Source of the DNA: Tillus elongatus
Taxonomy: Eukaryota > Arthropoda > Insecta > Coleoptera > Cleridae
Assembly: GCA_964006375.1 (NCBI GenBank)
Contig: OZ023267.1
Coordinates: 29,971,869-30,035,868, forward strand
Direction of reading: 5' to 3'
DNA length: 64,000 nucleotides
The position numbers and the translations under genes were made by a program. Below the pieces are notes generated by a model, which saw nothing but the letters and a program-made list of their open reading frames with translations, searched no databases and was not told the DNA's origin. How positions within the stretch are numbered: position 1 is the stretch's first letter; each line of letters begins with the position of its first letter. Shown piece by piece: positions 11,894 through 24,759 of the stretch.

Positions 11894-14800
11894 TTACTCC
11901 ACCCATTCCAGAATCACTGTGCCTTGAACTAGTCTGCACAGCGATTGGTAGGGTGAAGTTTTATATTGCTCTGTCTCCGGTCTAGAGTGACCGTAGATCA
12001 GTTGTCTTTTCCGGTCCAGAGCTATACACTCGCACAAGATGTGCTGGGCTGATTCCTCCCCCTCGCCGCAGAGTCTGCATGCGAGGTCCCCTTCGAACCG
12101 CCCCATTTTATGTAGGTGTTTCTTGACGGCCATGTGTCCCGTCAAGAGACCTGTTGTGTTTCTGAGCTGTCCTCTGCTAAGGTTTAGCAGCTCCACAGCT
12201 CTCTTTGAACTGGGTCCGTCAATTATTGACTTCCCATGTCTGAGCCCTGGACAGTCCGCCCAGTACACCTTGTGTTGGTTTCTGACCCAGGACTTAATGG
12301 CTCCCCTGGCAGTGCTCTTTGACACGCCCAGAGCCGGTTCTGGTCCCATAAATGGTTCTGCTGACCCCCTCTTTGCGAGACTGTCAGCTTCTTCATTGCC
12401 TTTGACCCCCGAGTGACCCGGCACCCAGATGAGGGTCACCTCATTCTGCCCAGCCAGGTCGCTCGTCTCGTCTCGGCACTCACTCACCAGCCAGGAATTT
12501 ACCCGTGGGCTACTTAGTGCCTTAAGGGCTGCCTGGCTGTCTGTGGCTATGAGGATCCGCTTGTTGGTGTAGCCCCTCCTCTTGTTCTCCCGCACACAGT
12601 GCAGGATGGCGTACATCTCGGCCTGAAACACCGTTGCATGGGCTCCGAGGGAAATACTGTGACTTACCCTCGGTCCTTCCGAGTAAACACCTGCCCCCGT
12701 CCCACGCTCCCCGCCAGATCCGTCCGTGAACCAGACGAGCGCGTCCCGTGGTATGCCCGGTGTCTCCTCCCGCCATGCCCCGCGATCAGGGATTTCCACT
12801 GTGAAGTTGTTTTCCCTGCACATTCGCGGGCTCGCGAAGTCTGACCTCATTTCAAGCATGGGTTCCTTCACGATCTCCTGAATTTTGCAGTGGCCCCTGA
12901 AGCCTGGGTTGATCTTCAGTCTACCATTGCAGGCTAGTCTGTATAGTCCTAGCCTGGCCTCTCCCATAATAACGAAGTGTGGGGGGGGTAGATCCAGCAA
13001 CACCTCCATGGCGGCTGTTGGGGTTGAAGACATGGCCCCTGTGATGCCTAGGCAAGCCATCCTTTGGATCTTGCCTAGTTTTTGTTTGGCACTGGATTGT
13101 GTCACCTTAGGCCACCAGACCAGTGCTGCATATGTTAACGATGGTCTGACCACCCTTGTGTACAGCCAGTGGGCCATACTAGGTCTTAGTCCCCACGTTT
13201 TTCCATATAGCCGCCTAGTGACGGCTAAGGTCATGACTGCCTTACGCAGTATTTTTCCAATGTGACCATTCCAGGTTAGCTTAGAGTCCAATACGACCCC
13301 AAGATATTTTACCTCCCTGGCCATTGGAACGCTCCTACCGTATAGAGTGAGAGTTCTGTGGCTTTCACACTTCCTCCTCCTCGTAAACGGCACGACGGTT
13401 GCTTTCTCGGGGCTCACCCCGAGCCCTTGATCAACCGTCCACCCTTCCACCACTTTCAGTGCAGTCTGCATACGCTCCCACACTGCCTGTGTGACCTTTC
13501 CTCGGACTATGATGACAATGTCGTCCGCATAGCCCTGTACCTCATACCCCCCTCCCGAGAGCCTCCCCAGCAGGCCGTCCACGACTAGACACCAGAGCAA
13601 GGGAGACAGAACGCTCCCCTGCGGACACCCCGCCGCGACCCCCGCCAGCAGAGTCCCTCCCGCGAGTGAGGTGAACACCGCCCTGTCCCTGAGCATGGAA
13701 CCGATCCACCTGCAGCAGGTCTCCTCTATTCCACGCTCCCGGGCAGCTGCCAGAACCGATCCGAACGAGGTGTTGCTAAAGGCCCCCTCTATGTCTAGGA
13801 AGGCCCCCAGCGCCACCTCCTTGTTCTCCAGCGTATTCTCCAGTTTCAGCACCAGTTGGTGCAGTGCTGTTTCTGTTGAGAATCCTGCTCTGTATGCATA
13901 TTGTCCGCAGTGTAGAGGATATGCTTCCAGTACACCGCCCCTAATGTGCCGGTCGAGCAGTTTTTCCACTGTTTTCAGCAAGAAGGACATGAGACTTATT
14001 GGCCTCAGGGACTTTGCCTGGTCTGTTGGACGCCCAGGTTTAGGAATAAATACAACCCTGGCCAGTCTCCATGCCCTCGGAATGTACCCCAGAGCCAGGC
14101 TGGCCCTCATAATGAGGGTAAGCACCGGCGCCAGTATATCTATCCCCTGTTGGAGCATGATGGGCATTATTCCATCAAATCCCGGCGATTTGTATGGCTT
14201 AAAGCTGTTAATGGCCCATCTGATTTTGCTCCAGGTAACCACCTCTTTAGCGACTGTCCAGTCTACTCTAGATGCCCGCCTATAAGGCGCCTCTATTTCT
14301 GAGTGTTCCCAGTCCGGAGGTGATTGGTTTATTATGTTACAGCCGGGGAAGTGCGTCTGGAGTAAAATTTCCATAGTTTCCTCCCCCGAGCTTGTAAAGC
14401 CTCCCGTGGGTGTTCTAAGGGAGCCTATGTTAGTCTGAGGGCCCTTAGACAGGATCTTGTGTAGTCGAGCACTCTCGGACGTGTTTTCCACTTCTTCGCA
14501 GTGCCTCCTCCACGACTCCTTCTTGGCGTCCCTCAGTCTTTTGTTATAGGTCGATAGGGCCTGTCTATATTCATCCCATGCTCCCGACCTTTTGGCCGCG
14601 TTAAACAGCTTACGAACCTGCGTCCTCCTTTGCCTGAGGTCCTCGTTCCACCATGGGACGTTCCTGGTGGACACCCTCATTTTCAGGGGGCAGTTGGCGT
14701 TATAGGCCGAGGTAATTGCGTCTCGCAATTGGACTGCTGCAATCTCGAGGTCTATTGAATCCCTTATGGCCCTCTCAACCCCCCGCAGTTCCACAGCTAG

Positions 14801-15538
14801 GTCTGCCCTGTAGGCTTCCCAGTCCGCCTTGCGGGGGTCCCGGTACCATACCGTTTCTCTTTCGACTTTGGCGATTTCAAACCGGATGTATCTGTGGTCT
14901 GAGCTACTCACTTCCCCAGACACAGCCCAGCTTTTAACAAAGTCACCCAGAAACTGGGTGGAAACTGTTAGGTCTAAAACTTCCTCACGCCGTGTTGTGA
15001 CGAATGTCGGTTTATTACCTCTATTCAATATGTCTAAATTAAATTTCATAAAGAATTGTAAAAGTGCCTCACCCCTAGAGTTTGTGTCCGAGCTACCCCA
15101 CAACTCATGGTGCGCATTCGCATCCATGCCGATGATGGTCTGCCATCCACCTGCTCTGCTACCCACCATCAGCTGCTCCAATTCGTTGGGTGGAGGAGGG
15201 TCCGTGCTGTCCCCTGGCAGATAGGCTGACGCGACAGTAATGTCCCTCAGCCCATCCGCTCCTCCACATCGGATTTTGATCGTTGCCAGGTCCCTGGAAC
15301 AGAAATTCATTAGAGGGAGAAACTCTATCCCTTCCCTGACAAAAATGCAGGCCCTCGGATTCTCGCTGGACCTGCTGTAGATGAGCTTTCCATTAGCTCC
15401 GCCGAGTCCCTTGATCTCTCCTTTGTAGGAGTACGGTTCCTGGATGAGGGCCACATCCGTGTTCCTCAGAGCCATTAGTAGTCCGGCCGTGGCTGCCCTA
15501 CTGTGTTGGAGGTTGACCTGAAGGAACCTAAGTCCCAT
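11894..15538 (-). CDS. LINE ORF2: endonuclease, reverse transcriptase, RNase H
   Basis: 1214 codons, intact. Domains in order: apurinic-like endonuclease (about 1-230; LIQEPY, GMDANAHHELWGS, SSSDHR), reverse transcriptase (about 430-720; SPGFDGI, GCPQGSVLSPLLW, catalytic GYADDIVI, YLGVVLDSKLTW), RNase H (about 925-1060; WFTDGS, QAEMYAI, ATDSQAAL, VPGHSGVKGNEEAD, which supplies the acidic set and the His), and a C-terminal Cys/His cluster (CRLCGEGEESAQHILCEC). The enzyme nicks target DNA and copies the element RNA in place. An RNase H domain favours the LOA/I group over Jockey or typical R1 elements. All recognised catalytic residues are present, so the copy could be active. Confidence 0.93.
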   Translation of the reverse strand: MGLRFLQVNLQHSRAATAGLLMALRNTDVALIQEPYSYKGEIKGLGGANGKLIYSRSSENPRACIFVREGIEFLPLMNFCSRDLATIKIRCGGADGLRDITVASAYLPGDSTDPPPPNELEQLMVGSRAGGWQTIIGMDANAHHELWGSSDTNSRGEALLQFFMKFNLDILNRGNKPTFVTTRREEVLDLTVSTQFLGDFVKSWAVSGEVSSSDHRYIRFEIAKVERETVWYRDPRKADWEAYRADLAVELRGVERAIRDSIDLEIAAVQLRDAITSAYNANCPLKMRVSTRNVPWWNEDLRQRRTQVRKLFNAAKRSGAWDEYRQALSTYNKRLRDAKKESWRRHCEEVENTSESARLHKILSKGPQTNIGSLRTPTGGFTSSGEETMEILLQTHFPGCNIINQSPPDWEHSEIEAPYRRASRVDWTVAKEVVTWSKIRWAINSFKPYKSPGFDGIMPIMLQQGIDILAPVLTLIMRASLALGYIPRAWRLARVVFIPKPGRPTDQAKSLRPISLMSFLLKTVEKLLDRHIRGGVLEAYPLHCGQYAYRAGFSTETALHQLVLKLENTLENKEVALGAFLDIEGAFSNTSFGSVLAAARERGIEETCCRWIGSMLRDRAVFTSLAGGTLLAGVAAGCPQGSVLSPLLWCLVVDGLLGRLSGGGYEVQGYADDIVIIVRGKVTQAVWERMQTALKVVEGWTVDQGLGVSPEKATVVPFTRRRKCESHRTLTLYGRSVPMAREVKYLGVVLDSKLTWNGHIGKILRKAVMTLAVTRRLYGKTWGLRPSMAHWLYTRVVRPSLTYAALVWWPKVTQSSAKQKLGKIQRMACLGITGAMSSTPTAAMEVLLDLPPPHFVIMGEARLGLYRLACNGRLKINPGFRGHCKIQEIVKEPMLEMRSDFASPRMCRENNFTVEIPDRGAWREETPGIPRDALVWFTDGSGGERGTGAGVYSEGPRVSHSISLGAHATVFQAEMYAILHCVRENKRRGYTNKRILIATDSQAALKALSSPRVNSWLVSECRDETSDLAGQNEVTLIWVPGHSGVKGNEEADSLAKRGSAEPFMGPEPALGVSKSTARGAIKSWVRNQHKVYWADCPGLRHGKSIIDGPSSKRAVELLNLSRGQLRNTTGLLTGHMAVKKHLHKMGRFEGDLACRLCGEGEESAQHILCECIALDRKRQLIYGHSRPETEQYKTSPYQSLCRLVQGTVILEWVE

Positions 15539-16685
15539 TAACCCTTAATTGCTTCCCCAGTGGGCGGAAGCTAACCCTTCCCATGCCCCAGAATGCCTTG
15601 AAGGAGGTTCCTTCAAGGGCTCTGTAAGATGTCGGGTCGATCGAGAAGGCGAGCGTCTGTCCTTTCTCCTCTGCCTTCCTGCTTAGAACCGACCAGTGTT
15701 GCGTCCCCAGTTCAGGGTTCTGGATCTTAAGTCTGCTGATCACCGTCTCCTGCGGGACGGTGTCAGGGATCCGTACGAGGACCTTGCGTCTCTTTGGGAG
15801 TTCCTTGGGCTCGACGGCTGTCAAGTCCGCCCCCTCCCAAATCTGACCGAGGCCCCCGATCGTTTTCCGCAGCCAGTCCCGCGACTGCGGGCCGGCACAG
15901 GTTATCCAGAGGATGCCCCCCGTCAGGCGCGTCCGGTGGAACTGAGGCGGGCTCTCCCCTTCCTGAAGAGAGTCCACTGCAGCTACCACCGCAGCCTGGA
16001 TCAGGTCCGCCTTCCCCTGGTCTAGCGTGACCTCAGGATGGCGTCTGTCAATCACCGCCATCCCGAGGCCCTCCGCAGCCTCCCTGTAAGAGCCAGTCTG
16101 CGCCGGTGTTCCGGCCTTAGTTCCTTTGGGAGGTCTGTCTGTAGTAGGCGTGCTAGAGCCAGAGCGCGGCGTCTTCCGACTCGCACTCTCCTCTTGCGCC
16201 TTTACAGGCACCCTGGCCCTTTTGGAACGTCTGTCTGTAGTGGGCGTGCTAGAGTTCGAGCGCGTCCTCTTCTGACCCGCACTCCCCTCTTGCGCCTTTA
16301 CAGGTTTCTCGACCGTCCAGGTCCCGGCCGCCATTTTTTGCGCCCTCCGGAGCTTCTTTCTTTGCGCCCCGGAAAGACGCTTGGACTGCCGGGGCAGTCC
16401 CTCTACTCTAACAGTAGAGTCCTCACTGGTGGAGGGGCCCCCGGAGTCCGCGGAGCTCGCCGCCCTCCGGTGGGACCCAGCCTCCAGCTTGGGTGTCGGG
16501 GACAGGTCTCTGGCCGAAGCTACCCCCTGATCCCCCGTATCTACGCCGGTCGTGGGACCTCCAGAGTCCGCTGCCGCACCCTGGCTCGTCTCCGTTTCCG
16601 GGATAGACTCAAGGCTCAAGTCTGTAGCCGGAGCCACTCCTCGAGCCTCATTGGTTTTGGTTTTATATGTATTTATAATCTTCAT
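15528..16685 (-). CDS. LINE ORF1 (DUF4780-like nucleic-acid-binding protein)
   Basis: 385 codons. The first roughly 190 residues are low-complexity and rich in Ser, Thr, Pro, Arg and Lys, with a duplicated segment (two VPVKAQE/KPVKAQE stretches, each followed by SNSSTPTTDR or SGSSTPTTDR). The C-terminal half (ADLIQAAVVAAVDSLQ, GGILWITCAG, SRDWL, KVLVRIPDT) resembles the RRM-like DUF4780 domain found as ORF1 in insect LINEs of this type. Its predicted role is binding the element RNA in the retrotransposition particle. No CCHC knuckle is visible. The stop overlaps the ORF2 start in an ATGGGACTTAG arrangement, suggesting reinitiation or coupled translation of ORF2. Confidence 0.82.
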   Translation of the reverse strand: MKIINTYKTKTNEARGVAPATDLSLESIPETETSQGAAADSGGPTTGVDTGDQGVASARDLSPTPKLEAGSHRRAASSADSGGPSTSEDSTVRVEGLPRQSKRLSGAQRKKLRRAQKMAAGTWTVEKPVKAQEGSAGQKRTRSNSSTPTTDRRSKRARVPVKAQEESASRKTPRSGSSTPTTDRPPKGTKAGTPAQTGSYREAAEGLGMAVIDRRHPEVTLDQGKADLIQAAVVAAVDSLQEGESPPQFHRTRLTGGILWITCAGPQSRDWLRKTIGGLGQIWEGADLTAVEPKELPKRRKVLVRIPDTVPQETVISRLKIQNPELGTQHWSVLSRKAEEKGQTLAFSIDPTSYRALEGTSFKAFWGMGRVSFRPLGKQLRVNGT

Positions 16686-17043
16686 GTTGTTCCCACGAGA
16701 ATGGGGGAAATACTGTCCACACCATCAGAACCCCCTGTGTGGTGCAAGGCGGGTTACTCTGGAGGGTTGCCTGGTACTCCAGAGGTTCCGTTCACGACAC
16801 CATCGCCCTGGTGCCATCCATCCATAGGCACGGGTCACGTGACACCGTAGATTGGGGGAGTTTAGTTCGACCTCCTTGTCTAGATCCGTCATGTTTAGTT
16901 ATTAGCAGGGTCACCTCGTGCAGGATGCGGATTTTTTACCGCGCATGACGGTCTTGGGGAAAGCTTCATCGGGAGTTTATGTTGTTATTTCCACTTCCTC
17001 AGCTTGCCCCCTGGAGTCCTTTGGCCCGCGACTCCTTAACCCC
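16686..17043 (-). promoter_or_regulatory. 5' UTR / presumed internal promoter region of the LINE
   Basis: GC-rich leader between the presumed 5' end (17043, next to (AT)n) and the ORF1 start at 16685. LINEs of this kind carry an internal RNA polymerase II promoter here; no specific motif was identified. Confidence 0.5.
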
Positions 17044-17317
17044 ATATATATATATAGTTTATAGTTATATAAATAGTACAAAGCATCTTACAAATAAGTC
17101 TAAACTTGTGACTGCAAATGATGCAATTTTGACTAAATTTTAATCTAAATGTCAACTGTTCTAAAGTTCTGTCATCTGATTTCTAATCTCCAAAATTACC
17201 TCACCTCATTATGTACCATTACAATTTCTAGAAATATGGATGGTACTTGAAATCAGTTTCTTCATTTTAATCAAAAATTTCTATATTTTAAAACTTGACT
17301 CAAATTAAATTCTTATA

Positions 17318-17453
17318 TATAAAAATTGAAACTGACCCCGGATATGGGTTCTAGGGGTCCTAGTTCGCGCTCATTTGCAAACAATTTTTCAAAATTCAAA
17401 AGTCGAGATCTCCCCATTAGTGAATTTTTTCTACGAAAATTTACTAAAATGTA
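17318..17453 (-). repeat. Family T L module (minus orientation)
   Basis: aaaattgaaactgaccccgg, gggtcctagttcgcgctca, gagatctccccattagtgaa and the hairpin end in the standard order. Preceded by a short tatata rather than a long tract. Confidence 0.85.
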
Positions 17454-18480
17454 TTATAGTCTTTGATTCTAGAATACTGTGGTCCAGGCAAGCGCAGTTG
17501 TAATGTTTGTAAATAATGCTATCACAACGTTTGTTAAACCGGCGTTCCATTCATTTGTCTTGAGCGGTATTTTTACCGCTCACTGCAGTATTAAAACGAA
17601 TGGTATTTCCTTACTATTTTAAACACATGGGTGGGGGACTGTATTGTATACCAATCCAGCTCTGTCGAGTGAAGTTGTTCGGAAATAACAACGCACACCT
17701 AACCCGAATTCATCCCCAGTTGCTATTGACCTACTCATATTTTCTGAATGAAGACGTGGTGCCGACTTCATTCCAAGTCACTATTAACCGACTATTTATG
17801 AAATCAAATAAGTAAATTAAATCGATTGTCATAACATATGTAGTGTATTAAGACTAAGGGAAAAAGAAATAAAACATATTTAACTGTGCACATTTTAATT
17901 ATATTTTAGGGTGTGCGGCGCACACCTAGCTCACTAGGAGAAATCGCCACTGGAAAAGAATGCATACATTCATTGGACATGATCTGACATAATACATTTC
18001 TGATAACATTTATTTGAGTGACACATACTTCGAAAAAAGGAAAGAGTTATACCAAGACGAAAACTTGTTGACAAGCTGGCACAATTTATAAAGTGCGGAA
18101 GCTCCAACAAAATAAAAAGATCTATTGGAGACAAAGAAACATGGTTGCGACGACCAGGCGACGTCGCACTTAGACCGTGATGATAAAATTAAAAAACATA
18201 TGTCTCAATATTTTTCTTGGAATACATTGGAAATATATTTGTTTTTCTTATCAAATGATGATATAACTTGTGAATGTGTATTTTTATTTGCTGATATCGT
18301 GTTATCATTCGTAGACTTTAAAAAGGTTACAAAGCCTGTGATAGTCCTGATAAGCAGTCTGGGTAAAGATTGTCTTACACAGTTGCCAGATTTTAAAAGT
18401 TTTAGTAATTTAATGTATAAGATTTTATAAATTATTTCATTAAAATAATGCACCTTACCGTTGTACTGATCTACCACTAT
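17454..18480. other. Intronic spacer, no gene recognised
   Basis: Short ORFs (for example 17600-17815 and 18125-18430) have no family motif, codon-use signal or splice context that would support them. The stretch lies in synthetase intron 1. Confidence 0.5.
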
Positions 18481-18808
18481 ATAGAGTGATTCACATAATA
18501 TTTTACCGACCCTTACATTAATTTTTTTAATTTAGAAAAAATACAAATAGAAAAGTTACTAAGTAGTGAATTTTCTTTTGACTTTATTCTTCAGTTCAGA
18601 AAAAAATAAGCGTCGCGTTTTTGAGATACAATTTAAATATATGTTTTCCTGTTAATACGCCTATGTATATTATGTTTTTGAAATATGTAATTTGTTTTGA
18701 TTGGCTTTGTTATTGCAATCAGTGGACCGACAAGCTGTCAACGGTTGCTTGATTTAGCGCAAATTTTTAAAACCAAAGTCCTGTACTAAAGCAAATATAA
18801 CAGCAGTC

Positions 18809-18810
<2 letters not shown>

Positions 18811-18877
<67 letters not shown>
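18811..18877. repeat. (TA)n tract left of foldback element
   Basis: About 33 TA units ending directly at CAGGGTG of the foldback element. Confidence 0.98.
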
Positions 18878-20048
<1,171 letters not shown>

Positions 20049-20058
20049 ATGTAAATCA

Positions 20059-20062
<4 letters not shown>

Positions 20063-20127
<65 letters not shown>
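20063..20127. repeat. (TA)n tract
   Basis: About 33 TA units following the tatgtaaatcactc terminus. Confidence 0.97.
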
Positions 20128-21403
<1,276 letters not shown>

Positions 21404-21985
21404 TTCTATATGTTTTGAGACATACTACGCCGTTCTAGCAAAAAAATAATAATCGAAATTAGTGTTACCGATATTCCACCCCCACACATTCAACCCATAA
21501 TTTAATTTCAGCGCAGAATACCACATCAGTTTTTTATATGTTTTGAGACTTTCTACGCCGTTTTAGCAAAAAAAAAATCGAAAATTTTGTCACCGATATT
21601 CCACCCCCATACATTTAACCCCTAATTTAATTTCAGCACAAAATACCAGATGTTTGATGAAATTGAACATTTTCTAATGAACAAACCCCAAAAAGTTATA
21701 TTACTAGAGTTTGAACTAAAAAATGTAAATTTTCACCAAATCACCCCCCAATCATCCCTTATCCCCTTGTGCGATTTTACCCAAAAACAATCTGAACTTT
21801 TCGTTTATCGGGTGATAATGTATACAAAATTTGAAGACAAATTGCTACAAACAGACATACAGACCGACAGACAAAAAAAATTTGGTTTCCAAATCATGTT
21901 TTCTATATGTTTTGACAATTTTTACCACGTTTAAGCGATTGAAATATTTTGTCGCCGATGCGATACTTCCACACATGACTATGTG
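21404..21985 (+). repeat. Old tandem repeat, about 125-bp unit, three partial copies
   Basis: The block ttctatatgttttgagac, acgccgtt-tagcaaaaaa, accgatattccacccccaca and ataatttaatttcagc occurs at 21404-21529 and 21530-21654, and a shortened copy begins at 21897. A separate segment (21655-21896) lies between the second and third copies. No coding content is recognised. Confidence 0.75.
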
Positions 21986-22250
21986 GAGATAATAATAAAC
22001 CGTTTTGATCTAACTTGGTAAGTTTATTTCTTTTGTGAATTTCTTCATCAGCCCAGTCGGACCAGTTTTCTGCAAAAAAATCATGTTTTATCCGAAAAAA
22101 AAATGTATAACTCCGACGTTTTGATGAAATTTGGTACATATGTGGTTTTAATATAAGCTCATGCACATAGCAAATTTAAAGTTTCCATGTTAATAGACAA
22201 TTAAGTTATTAGAGTTTGAAATAAATTCGCTACCACAATGCACCTACTGC
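21986..22250 (+). repeat. Highly diverged family T R module
   Basis: Retains the order aaaccgttttgat, aacttggtaag, ttcatcagcccagtcggacc and ttcgctaccacaatgcacct seen in R modules, with many substitutions. Probably one of the oldest copies. Confidence 0.55.
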
Positions 22251-22352
22251 GTTTTGACGTTTTATAAACAATATTTTACAAGGTCAGAACGACAACGACT
22301 CATCCTCTAAAATAGTCGGCCAGTCGTCTGTAGGGCTTGACCAATCACAAAG

Positions 22353-22500
22353 TAGGTTAGGTTAGGTTAGGTTTGAATGTTAGTGGGCCATACCGGTCCC
22401 TACACCGCGACCATAAGGTCTATTGAGGCTTACGCCTAATGAAATGAAGATGGGAAGGAATGGTGTATCACGGGAAACAACCCAAACTGAGACTTCACAT
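22353..22500 (-). repeat. LINE/SINE 3' end with (TTAGG)4 tail
   Basis: Four TTAGG units (22353-22373) are joined to gtgggccataccggtccct and aaggtctattgaggcttac, a block repeated at 60660-60730 where the adjoining pentamer is TTAGA. Read on the minus strand, the pentamers form a 3' tail, as in non-LTR elements with short-repeat tails, so this is not a telomere. Confidence 0.65.
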
Positions 22501-22559
22501 CTACTGTGTACTGCAATGATAATCACAAAGTAAGAATCAAATGTTTATTGTGTAACAAT

Positions 22560-22925
22560 TAAACATCAAAATTGGCGATTTTTGGATCAATATTTAGGAG
22601 CAGATGCAGCCCGTTAAGAACGAATATTGATTGAAATGTGTTTACAAGAACTTAAATTTCTCTTTCACCGATTACCTTTGTTCATTTAATTAAAAGTGTT
22701 TTCGGAAACATTATTTGAAGCAGATCCTTATTGGCAGTTTGGATATGTAGCCTTCAAGCAGTCAGTTATTCCTGAAGGCGCGGCTAATAGGTAATGTCAG
22801 ATTGAGTGATTTCTAAACAAAGGATCTAAAAAATACGGCTTTTGGATAGTACGTGTCTAAAATATTTGCAGAAAATTAATTCATTTAAAGTGGACCAGAG
22901 TAGAGTAATTTTGTTGTAAAGTTGT
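22560..22925. other. Spacer, nothing recognised
   Basis: AT-rich, no ORF over 40 codons with any motif, no shared module. Confidence 0.45.
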
Positions 22926-22929
22926 CTAT

Positions 22930-24745
22930 ATATAGATATCAGTCACCCAACACCACCCCCCACTCCCCCTTGCTCGCTCAGACCACGGCATGGTCACTGC
23001 TTCCTGCGCAATGCAACTCGAGGCCACACAGTCATCACACCCACGTATCGTTTGGCACTACAATTTCGCGAACTGGGACGGAATGCGGGATTAGTTTTCC
23101 TCATTTTCACGCTTCTACACAATCCCAGTCAAGAAATTCATTAAACATTTAACGACGCAAGAAACCGCTTTGTCCGCATTCTTTCTGACTCAAAAAAACT
23201 CGTTTAGTTACCACGTCAAAAACAAGGTCCTCTTAAGCAATTGTTCTCGAAAAATGCGCACCAGAACTTGCTCCTGTCCTGACTCGTCTGTTTCAGACAT
23301 CTTACAATAGGGGCATATTCCCTAGTAACTGGAAAACTGCTCGAGTACAACCCGTCCACAAGAAAGGACAGAAAGTGCTTCCTAGCAACTACAGGCCTAT
23401 TTCTCTCCTTTCTCTCTAAAGTTATGCAAAAGTATATAAACACCAAATTACTAAAATTTTTTGAAAAACACAGTCTAATCCACAACACGAAGTATGGATT
23501 CCGTCAACGCAGATCAACTGCCGAGCTCCTTTCCTTTGTCACCCATTCTTGGAACAAGTCTATGGAGTTACACGGTGAATCCCAGATTGTCGCTCTAGAC
23601 ATATCCAAAGCATTCGACCAGGTCCTGCACGCAGCGCTGCTTAATAAACTTCCGGCCTATGGCCTATCACCAAAACTCTGTACCTGGACAGCAAATTTCC
23701 TCTCCAACCGGAGCATTTCTGTTGTCGTGGATGGCCACTCCTCTAAACTGTATCCAATTAATGCAGGAGTTCCTCAAGGTTCAGCTTTAGCCCCTACTTT
23801 GTTTCTTCTCCACATCAATGACCTCCTCTCTAGCACATCCAACCCAGTTCACAGTTACGCGGACGACAGCAAATATACAATATTCTAAGCCTGTCTCTTT
23901 AGCCCAATTAGATGAGGATCGCAGACTCATGGAGGGTTCTGTCTCCGTGGATCTCTAAAAAATATTAGACTGGGAAGTAGAAATCTTGTACAATTCAACC
24001 CCTCCAAATCTCAGTCTTGCTTTCTTTCTCATAAGAGATACACCAGCCCTAGACCCATCACAATGAACAACCAAGTTATTCAAAGTAATGAGTCCTTTTC
24101 ACTTGTTGGCATTTCTGTGGATCGAAATCTCAACTGGCACCAACATGTCATATCAATTGCAGAAGCGGCTGCTAAGAAATTAGTTTTCCTCTTCCGGGCT
24201 CGCAAATACTTTTCACCAGCTAATCTCTATACCTTATATACTTCACAAATAAGGCCAAACATCGAATACTGCTCCCACATCTGGTGTCCTGCTGCCGCTT
24301 CTACACTCGCTATCCTGGACTCCATTCAAAAGAGAGCTATACGTCTAATCGGTGACCCTACCCTCACCCAAACGCTGCTATCCCTTGCCCACCGACGTGC
24401 CGTTGGTGACCACTCTCTCTTCTATAGATATCTACACGGGTACTGCTCAGAGGAGCTTTCTTCCATAGTTCCTTCACCTACTGCCCCCAAACATCTACCA
24501 GGGGAACAGAGCGAATGCACCCTTTTACTGTCCAGGTCACCAGACACAAAACATCTTGTTATGCCCGCTCTTTTGTCCCGAGGACTTCCAAGTTGTGGAA
24601 TCTCTTGCCGGCACATGTTTTTCCTTCTCCTCCGAACCTCCAAACCTTCAAGTCCAGAATTAACAAGTTGCCTCTTTCCTCCTTCTCGACACCCACGGTA
24701 CGATAGTATTTAGGCTGTAAGCCCTCGTGGTGTGTTGTTGAAATA
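22930..24745 (+). mobile_element. LINE copy A (5'-truncated, internally deleted)
   Basis: Same family as the minus-strand copy at 48987-51590. It starts in the endonuclease-RT linker (SDHGMVTASCAM-type block near 22979), skips part of that linker by a deletion, then runs through the RT: YGFRQRRSTAEL, ALDISKAFDQV, AGVPQGSALAPTLF and the catalytic SYADDS at 23424-23888. After a frameshift it continues through VGISVDRNLNWHQHV, RPNIEYCSHIW and LDSIQKRAIRL to the C-terminus near 24713, followed by a short A-rich 3' end. Non-functional. Jockey/CR1-type organisation without RNase H. Confidence 0.88.
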
Positions 24746-24759
24746 TAAAAAAATCTAAA

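Larger units (their letters stand above)
11797..17043 (-). mobile_element. Full-length LINE with RNase H (LOA/I-group-like), both ORFs intact
   Basis: A 5.2-kb GC-rich non-LTR retrotransposon in minus orientation. Its 3' poly(A) is the 20-T run at 11797-11816, and its 5' end near 17043 abuts a short (AT)n run. Tracts of TA on both sides suggest insertion into a TA microsatellite. It carries ORF1 (16685-15528) and ORF2 (15538-11894), overlapping by 11 nt, with no stop or frameshift in either. Base composition differs sharply from the AT-rich surroundings, consistent with a recent copy. Confidence 0.92.

Noticed and set aside
12039..16850. Many plus-strand frames of 70-270 codons opposite the LINE
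   Set aside because: They are antisense shadows of the two minus-strand LINE ORFs in GC-rich sequence, without any family motif.
11797..17043. Horizontally acquired bacterial island because of high GC
   Set aside because: The whole GC-rich block is a non-LTR retrotransposon with typical eukaryotic domains.
18125..18430. 101-codon plus-strand ORF as a host gene
   Set aside because: No homology, signal, or splice context; composition is that of AT-rich noncoding DNA.
22353..22373. Interstitial telomere
   Set aside because: Only four TTAGG units, attached to a repeat whose other copy carries TTAGA, so it is an element tail.
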